The notes beneath the pieces are model-generated. The model was not told the DNA's origin. It searched no databases and saw nothing but the letters and a program-made list of their open reading frames with translations. A program made the translations under genes and the position numbers. Source: Castanea sativa (Eukaryota; Streptophyta; Magnoliopsida; Fagales; Fagaceae). Taken from it: a stretch of 64,000 bases of DNA. The number at the start of each line of letters is the position of its first letter. The stretch's first letter is position 1. Of this stretch, positions 57,380-64,000 are shown in pieces. The DNA lies in NCBI RefSeq assembly GCF_040712315.1, contig NC_134015.1, positions 52,677,464-52,741,463 on the forward strand, read 5' to 3'.

Positions 57380-58090
57380 TCATATTCTTTATGCTAAGTA
57401 ATTAGAACTATTAGATTTGGACATTACATTTCTACAATGCAACTTCAAGTGTTGAATTTTGTCTTTTTCCTTTTTGAATTATAAAAAAAAAAAAAACAGA
57501 ATATTTTTTGTAAGATCAAATTTCTTCTAAAAATAATATATCCAATTCAATGATCATTCTACGTCCACAACATTTTCACAACAAATTATAGGTGGTTAGT
57601 TGTTATTGATTTAAATTTGAACATAACACTAAGATTATTTTTTTGCCCCAACAATAATAACCAGTAAGAACCTACCACTTAAAATTTGTTATAAAAAATT
57701 GTGAACAAATTATTTTTCTTTTTAAATAGTAACAATAATGCTTAACATGGATATGTTAAGGACCTGTAGCAACAAATTCAGGTGCTATAGATCCATAAAA
57801 TATATTCTTTGAGCTTAGTAATCAAAAGTATAAGATTTGGACATTGCATTTTTAAAAAGCAACTTCAAGTGTTGAATTTTCTCTCTCTTTTTCCTCCAAA
57901 ATAAAATGCGGGAAAATTAAAAAAAACAAAAAAACAAAAAAAAAAGATATATATATATATATTTTGTTTTAGGAGAAAATTGATCTTGTATAAATCTTTT
58001 TTTAATAGTACCAATAGTGCATAACAATTAACATGGATATTTTACGGACCTGTAGCAACATATTTACGTGCAGCAGCAGCCTTTGAGGGC
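57380..58090 (-). repeat. Tandem duplication of exon 5 end plus intron 5 in RLCK copy 2
   Basis: The block with TTAGATTTGGACATTACATTTCTAC (about 57410) and CAACTTCAAGTGTTGAATTT recurs at about 57830-57870. Each block is followed in plus orientation by GACCTGTAGCAACA, the 3' end of exon 5 (57755 and 58048). The extra exon piece (about 57752-57795) encodes on the minus strand a short APEFVATG, retaining the APE motif missing from the working exon. Confidence 0.7.
57550..57715. mobile_element. Small MITE in RLCK copy 2 intron 5
   Basis: The left end ACGTCCACAACATTTTCACAACAAAT and right end AAATTTGTTATAAAAAATTGTGAAC are related inverted sequences. The interior GGTGGTTAGTTGTTATT matches the element at 24103-24253. 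Confidence 0.5.
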
Positions 58091-59249
58091 CCATAATCAG
58101 AAATCTTAGCATTGAACTCCTGCATCCACAATGCCCAATTAATTTAAATATATATAATGTTGACACAAATTACATCCAAACAAAGCAAATATTGAGTTTA
58201 ACGCTTCTGTACACTAGATTCATTGGAATGCGCGCAGAAAATATTCAATACGTCAACATCTTAACGAATTTAGTGCACGACCCAATTTGGTTCCCAAATA
58301 TATACCATTGTCTTTCTCTTAATTTAGCATACCGCATCTAATAGGATATTAGAAGCCTTGAAGTCAAGATATATGGCGTGTGGTTTGGCCTCATGAAGAA
58401 AACAGAGCCCTCTAGCAGCACCGATGGCCACTTTGATCCTTATTTCCCAGGAAAGTGATTGTGGGCCTTGTGGCCCCCCTGTGGTACACAACATAGCATG
58501 AAGGATGACAAACAATTTTCATATCCATGAAGTCCTAACCTTACATTTGAGAGCCAAGCTGAGAGTTATATTATACTGCCAGAGAATGCGAAGACGAGTT
58601 AGGAAAGAAAAAATATTTAAAACTGCAAGAAATTTGAATTTATAATTTCGCAACAAACAAAAATGAAATAACAGTTTTGATATTTCAAGTTTGCCTGGTA
58701 GCGATAAGAATATTGAGCTTAGCGAATAATGACTTAACAGGGTAATCTATTCCAAAATAGAAGATGACAGCATTCTGTGTTGGTCGACAGACATTGACAC
58801 ATGCTAACCCTCTGTATTGATGACATGAAAACTTGGAAGAAATTTGAGATTTTGCTTCTCTACTACTTCGTTAGGAGGAACAAACATCTGAATTAGGCAA
58901 CATTAAGCAGACTTTTTTTTTTTTTTTTTAATAATCTTTTTTCTCTAAGGAACCAAAGTAGCAAACAGATGAAAGACCTCATGTCTCATTATTATGAATG
59001 AGCATAAAAATCCAGTCAGCACATAGTACAAGCACGCTTCCCAATAAAATTACTGGAATGCATAACTTACTTTTAAATAGATGATTCTCTAAGCTCCCTT
59101 TAGGCATGAACTCATAGACCAAAAACTGGTTCTCACCCTCCAGACAGTACCCAATTAGCTTAATCAGATTTGGATGAAGTTGGCCAATAGAATTAACTTC
59201 AGTCTGGAATATATGAGATAATATCAGTGATTACACCATGTCCAATAAG

Positions 59250-61754
59250 TAGGGGTGTTAAATGTATGGGTTTGGGTTGGGTATAAATGGGTTGGTACAT
59301 AAAACTCATTTATCCGTTATAACCCATTTAACAATTTAATTATAACCCAAATCCAACTCAACCCAATTATTATACGTAAAACTCATATACACACACACAT
59401 ATATATATAACAAAAATACCACTAAAATTTCTAAAATGGCCAAAATATCTTTAATTCTAAAAAATTACCAAAATGTCTATAAATTTTCAAAATGACCAAA
59501 ATTGCCCGAAATACCCTTAGAACCTACAAATGACCAAAATACTCTTAGAACCTAAAAATGACTGAAATAGCCCTAAAAACTTTAAAAAAAATACCCGAAA
59601 TACCCTTAGAACCTAAAAAATGTCCGAAATGACCCTAAAGCCTAAAAATTGACCAAAATACCGCCAAGACCTCCAAAATAACTAGAATATCCCTAAACCT
59701 ATAAAATGACTGAAATGACCCTATGTCAGGGACGTTTTGCAACAAGGGCCAAAAATGCAAGATTAACCCAAATCCCCCCTTAGATTCTTTAGAAAAGTTT
59801 ATTTGTGGAAAATCAAGCCCAAAATTCCAAATGTATAATGAACAAAAGATTAATGGTGCTTAAACAAGAGAGAAATCAAAATGTCATAACTGTAATACAA
59901 GAAAATACAGAAAAAGCACACAAGTCTGAAACTTCAACCCACAGTCAGCAAGAAGAAGAAATTGAGAGAAGTTGTGAGGAAGAAATGGAAGATTCCCCTG
60001 TACTCATATTTCCACCCCTAAGTTTTAAAATTGTGAGGGTGTTAACTGGCTAAATGGGTTTTTGTTCTAAAGTTTCAGCTCTGTGAGAGAGAATGTGGTT
60101 CTTGGTTTTTAGCTGAAGAAAGGCTCTTATATTGAGCTTGGGGTGTTGCTCTTAGAGTCAAATGTGATTGTCTTGTTTTGAATTTGATTGGGACCTTTTT
60201 TATTGAGTTTGGGGTGCTCTAAGTGACTGATTTTGGTCAATAGAAGAGGCTTTGAACCCTAAGGTCTCAATCAAAGAGGTTATGGTCAGATTTGCTTTAA
60301 TTGGGTAAGAGGATTGGCTTTCTTTTTGCATAATTTGGGAAATGGAGTGGCCTAAATTCATGAGCTAATGTTTTCAAGACATGGCAGTACCTTGGAGTCT
60401 GCATTTAGTTGTTGCAGCAGACAAGGCCAGCCACTTAGGGTTAGCTATGTGTTTTAGGAAAAAAATGGTAGAGCAGAAAAGATGGTCACAGTCAGCCAGA
60501 GCATAAAGGATCTTTTAAGGTGGAAATTTCAGGTACAAGACCTCTTCAATGAGCGAGAGGTACTATTAGTGTCCCTTGCCCACTTGGTAGCACTCATGGG
60601 ATGGACTCATGCAAAAGGTCCGAAAGGAACCGACCCATACTCTCCAAACCACACTCCCTCAATTTCCCCAATAAGTCGCATGAGCTTGGGCCATTCTTAA
60701 AAAAATAAAATATAATACAATACATGAATCAAGTGTTAGGATATGTGTATTTTAATTTCTATTGTATGATACTATGTATGACATTATGTATAATATTATG
60801 TTATAATTAATAAAGTTGTTTTGTTATTATTTAAAATAATGGTAACATGAATATTTAGACATTATCATATAGTCCATGAGGTGCATAGTATGTGATTTAG
60901 TCACTGAATATAAATTACAAGTTCTTTGTAAACTCAAAATTTTAATTTGTAATCAGTGATGAAATTAGATATTTTATCTAAAAATGACAACCGATCAAAT
61001 TCGGACCGGGTTTCTTTATACTCAAAATGTTTCTCACAGCACCCAAAATGTTCTCTCTTATGGCCACATTGTTCAAAAGTCATAATAGACAAGAAAGACT
61101 TGTCACTGGGTTTAGGTGGATGACAGCGTTGTCGCCATCATTGTCAACAAGATCTTTGGTAGATCCTTGGATAGACAAGTTGGTCCTTATTGGGTTGAAC
61201 TATTGAAGTCTAAGGAGAGAGTTCAAGAGTGGTCTCGGGGCCACAACGGGGGGGAAAACAAAACCCATACTATCACATTCCGCACAAAATTTCAATCAAA
61301 GGCACTATCTTTATTTTTATGGCTGACAAATCAAATTGACCAAAAATGAAAAGTGATTGGCACAAAGATTAGTGAGGGACAACAATGACAATCATAACCA
61401 TAATGATAAGCTCATAATTAACTTTCCTTCAAGTTCACTTTGCTATTTTTCTAATTAAATAATCTCAAAACTCAAGCAAAATAGCCGATTGATCAAAAAG
61501 CTCTAGAGCTATGTAGTGTGGCACAGGTATGGGCGATGTGGTCTTGGGTTGTCGGATCTTTTGCTGGTGTGTTGAGGAACGCCGGAGTTTGAGAGTGATA
61601 ATGGAGGTGATGGTTATTATGGCTGTGAATTTTTTATTTTATTATTTTTTAAAATGATTAACCTAACAACAAAGCTGCCACAACATTAAAAAATGGACAC
61701 AAAATAATGCTCTCTTTTAACATTTTCGAACTAAAAACTCTCATTTGAAGTTTA
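59250..61754. other. Insertion in RLCK copy 2 intron 2, no recognised gene
   Basis: Intron 2 is about 127 bp in copy 1 but 3.47 kb here. The added DNA starts near 59252, with TGGGTTGGGTATAAATGGGTT repeats, then a degenerate minisatellite. Three small open frames (59805-60053, E/Q-rich; 60482-60700; 61116-61349) show no motif I recognise. The source of this block is unknown. Confidence 0.5.
59425..59730. repeat. Degenerate minisatellite, period about 30 bp
   Basis: Repeats of the form AAATGACC(A/G)AAATACCCTTAGAACCTAAA with many variants, about ten units. It lies inside intron 2 of RLCK copy 2. Confidence 0.75.
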
Positions 61755-62567
61755 GGCTGCGTTTGGTTGGGTGTAAAATATTTTTTGGATGTAAAACAAT
61801 TTCAGCTGAAAATATTTTCGGGAAAAGAAAATATTTTTAGGTGTTTGGTAACATTTTAAAAAATACTTTGAAAAATATTTTCAGGTGTTTGGTTGTGATC
61901 TTGAAAATATTATAGAAAATGCATTTTCTATTTGTTGCTCACATTTTCTCAACTTCCAAACAAATATCATTTCCTGATCTAGAACAACAAAACCCAAAAA
62001 AAAAAAAAAACTCATCAAATTTTCTCAATGAAGCACAACAAAACCCAAAAATAAAAAAAGCTCATCATCAATTTTTCTCAATACAAATCATCAAAAACCA
62101 AATCCGGTCAGAGAGAACGAAGACAGAGAGAGAGAGAGAGAGGCGACTGGCGATGGCGAAGGGGGGATTGCGCCGGCGCGGCACGGCGAAGGCGAAGGCG
62201 AGATCGCACGGCGCGGCGATGGCGATGGCGATGGCGAAGGCGAGATCGCACCAACGCGACAATGGCGATGGCAAAGGCGCGATCTCGCCGGCGCGGACTG
62301 GGTGCTCTCTCTCTCTCTCTCTCTCTTCGTGCTTTGTGTCTTTGTTTCTTCGTGCTCTCTCTCTCTTCATGCTCTGTGTAATAATTTTCTGGAAAATTTC
62401 AATTTGAAGGTAAAATAGACATGGAAAACGTTTTACGGGTGGGGAGGGTTTATTTTCCGGTCAATGGGTTTGATTTTCCGTTTGACCAAAATTTCCGGTG
62501 TTGCCAAACACCCGCAAATGCTGAAAACATTTTCCGGAATTGCTTTACTGTCGAAACAAACGCACCC
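61755..62567. mobile_element. Tourist-like MITE with TTA TSD and GC-rich core
   Basis: The ends GGCTGCGTTTGG (61755) and, inverted, GGGTGCGTTTGT (62567) are imperfect terminal inverted repeats flanked by TTA on both sides (61752-61754, 62568-62570), the PIF/Harbinger target preference. AT-rich arms with AAAATATTTT surround a GC-rich centre (62145-62300) of GGCGATGGCGAAGGCGAG-type repeats. The centre lies between a (GA)n tract at about 62122 and a (CT)n tract at about 62306. The 162-codon frame over it (61919-62407) is low complexity and not called as a gene. Confidence 0.75.
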
Positions 62568-63733
62568 TTAAAGAGTAACAGTATTTAATAGGTAAACTTT
62601 AGAAACCAAAAAAAAAAAAAAAAAAACCAAAAAAACAAAAAAAGATGAAAACAAGAAGAAGAGACCTACCAACCACTCCTTGTGGCCGTGGAAACTCGTA
62701 GATTTAAGCTTCTTGACAGCAACAGCCATTCCTGATCCCGGCTTTGCAGCCAAAAAAGTGTATTCATCAATCCATCCTTTGAAAACATAACCAAATCCTC
62801 CCTCACCAAGAAGCCTATCAGGAGAGAAATTTCTGGTGGCGCTCTTTAGCTCATTGAAAGCGATGACTTTCAAATTTGGAGATGATAATATTTCACCTTC
62901 AGACCTTGGAGTAGGAAGACTTGAAGCATTGCTTTTCTCACTGAAAGATTGAATGGCCACACTGGAAGGAGCTGATTAACGGTCAGTTTTGATCAAAAAT
63001 GTTGGGACTCCTGATCCTGTTAAGGGAAAAAAGGGTTCTTTATAGCACAAACAACATACGCAGGCAGTTTCTACTACAACTCAAGAGCCAATCAATCTCA
63101 ACATTGTACCTATTTTGGACTATTCCTCAAGTAGGGATATTTTAGTTCAAAGTTCAAACTCACTATGCTAGAAACATCTTTTGATAAAATACATTAAAGC
63201 GTACAGCTGGTTAGATTTTTTTATTTTCCTTTTTTGAGAAACAGCTAAATTAGATTCTTCAAACAGCTAATTTATGAAAAAACTCGCATGGTCAAGCAAT
63301 AATGAAATATTTGATAGATCTCATGCCAACCAGTTCCTACCCACAAAAATAAGACTTGCATAAAGATTCGTAAACACCAAGCAAAAAGAGATCAAATTTA
63401 CTTATAAAAAAACCTCAAATATTCAACCCTGGCCGCCGCCGCCCCCCCCCCCCCCCAAAAAAAAAAAAAAAAAACCCAAAATCAGTAAAACAAACCCAAA
63501 AAATCACAATTTTTAAGCTATAAAGATTCCCATAAAGTCAATTATCCTCCAACTTCAAAACCTACCTCGCCAAAAAAACTTGCTCATAAGAAAAAAAAAC
63601 AATCTTTAATAGAAAATTCAGGCCAAAGCATTAACTACTACCAAAATAGAATTGACTAGTATAAGTTACCAAAAGTGTCATGAGAGCTTTGAGCTGTATC
63701 TACTTTAGCTGAAGAATCTAGGCAGTTGCCCAT

Positions 63734-64000
63734 AGGATATTTTCTGTCTCTTACAAGACACAATCTTTGCTTGCTATTCTTAGCAACACATCATGGATTA
63801 ATCTGAATGCTCGGCAGAAAAGATAAAGTGAAGCAAAAAAATGAATGACCCGCGTCAACCAACCTCCATGTGAAGCTAGTTTTGTTTGTCACAAACTTAG
63901 TGGAGATTAATGAAAAATTAAGTGAGAAAAAATGGGTTTTGATTAAGAAAGACAATAAGGAAGAGAAGAGGGAAGAAGAGTGGAGGAAGGAAACTGAAGA
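63734..64000 (-). promoter_or_regulatory. 5' flank of RLCK copy 2
   Basis: Collinear with 27950-28210 upstream of copy 1 (shared CTTACAAGACACAATCTTTGCTTGCTATTCTTAGCAAC in pieces, and TCCATGTGAAGCTAGTTTTGTTTGTCAC). It probably holds the 5' UTR. The promoter lies partly beyond the window edge. Confidence 0.5.

Larger units (their letters stand above)
56774..63733 (-). pseudogene. PBL3-like: RLCK copy 2: PBL2/PBL3-like kinase with stop at codon 33 and activation-loop deletion
   Basis: Six exons on the minus strand: 63733-63670, 63010-62670, 59203-59071, 58478-58333, 58119-58050 and 57102-56774, all with usable splice sites; lengths keep one frame for 361 codons. It begins [17 protein letters not shown] with intact myristoylation Gly2 and Cys4. 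Exon 2 has TAA at 62976-62978 (codon 33), where copy 1 has TCA. It keeps LPTPRSEGEILSSPN, missing from copy 1, and GEGGFG and VAVKKLK. YRDFK is YLDFK; DFG is DYG; exon 5 is 54 bp shorter, removing 18 residues including the HVST phospho-loop and APE motif. The acceptor of exon 6 is normal (CAG|GTCGGC). Initiation at a later ATG (62960) would lose membrane anchoring. Almost certainly non-functional. Confidence 0.85.

Noticed and set aside
59805..61349. Three small plus-strand frames in intron 2 of RLCK copy 2
   Set aside because: No recognised motif, and they lie within an insertion of unknown origin that also carries minisatellite DNA.
61919..62407. 162-codon frame rich in R, A, K and G as a gene
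   Set aside because: Low-complexity GC-rich centre of a MITE; both strands are open for the same reason.
1..64000. tRNA or rRNA genes
   Set aside because: Only SINE-like polymerase III boxes and retroelement primer sites were found; no complete cloverleaf or ribosomal segment was seen.

Overview
The window is plant nuclear DNA, most likely from a woody eudicot. The evidence is GT-AG introns, receptor-like cytoplasmic kinases (RLCK) of the PBL2/PBL3 (APK2) type, Tat-lineage Ty3/gypsy elements with an antisense extra reading frame, and a florendovirus-like endogenous pararetrovirus. The species cannot be fixed from the sequence; Fagales is only a guess. No bacterial, organellar, tRNA, rRNA or CRISPR feature was seen.

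Layout. 0-3.0 kb: the 3' part of a PIF/Harbinger element, with an intact MYB-like gene and a frameshifted transposase. 3-9.7 kb: no host gene; small repeats, an old local duplication and a solo LTR (8871-9647). 9.7-22.4 kb: a duplicated spacer (copy A) interrupted by a hAT-type element (8-bp TSD), which is itself interrupted by a 10.5-kb Tat element (Tat1, TSD AATAC). 22.9-27.9 kb: RLCK copy 1 on the minus strand, six exons, with MITEs, a TRIM and Copia LTR relics in its introns. 29.0-39.1 kb: spacer copy B, interrupted by a Copia element (29142-37417) whose 5' LTR holds an endogenous pararetrovirus, and by a second solo LTR (37920-38774). 41.2-56.0 kb: a second, 14.8-kb Tat element (Tat2, TSD ATACT). 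56.8-63.7 kb: RLCK copy 2 on the minus strand, six exons, with a premature stop, an activation-loop deletion and a Tourist-like MITE in intron 2.

The two RLCK genes and their flanks are tandem segmental duplicates. Because the copies differ in what has landed in them, each serves as a paralogous empty site for the other. This confirms the boundaries of the hAT element, the Copia element and the second solo LTR, and gives an order of events.

The host coding content is therefore only two related kinases. Copy 1 is open in all six exons but has lost the AG of its last splice acceptor; an in-frame substitute AG lies 12 nt downstream. Copy 2 has a stop at codon 33. If expressed, they would be plasma-membrane immune-signalling kinases or altered derivatives of them. 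The rest is transposon and virus sequence in various states of decay.

All splice junctions, domain names and family assignments come from reading the sequence. No alignment or database search was run.
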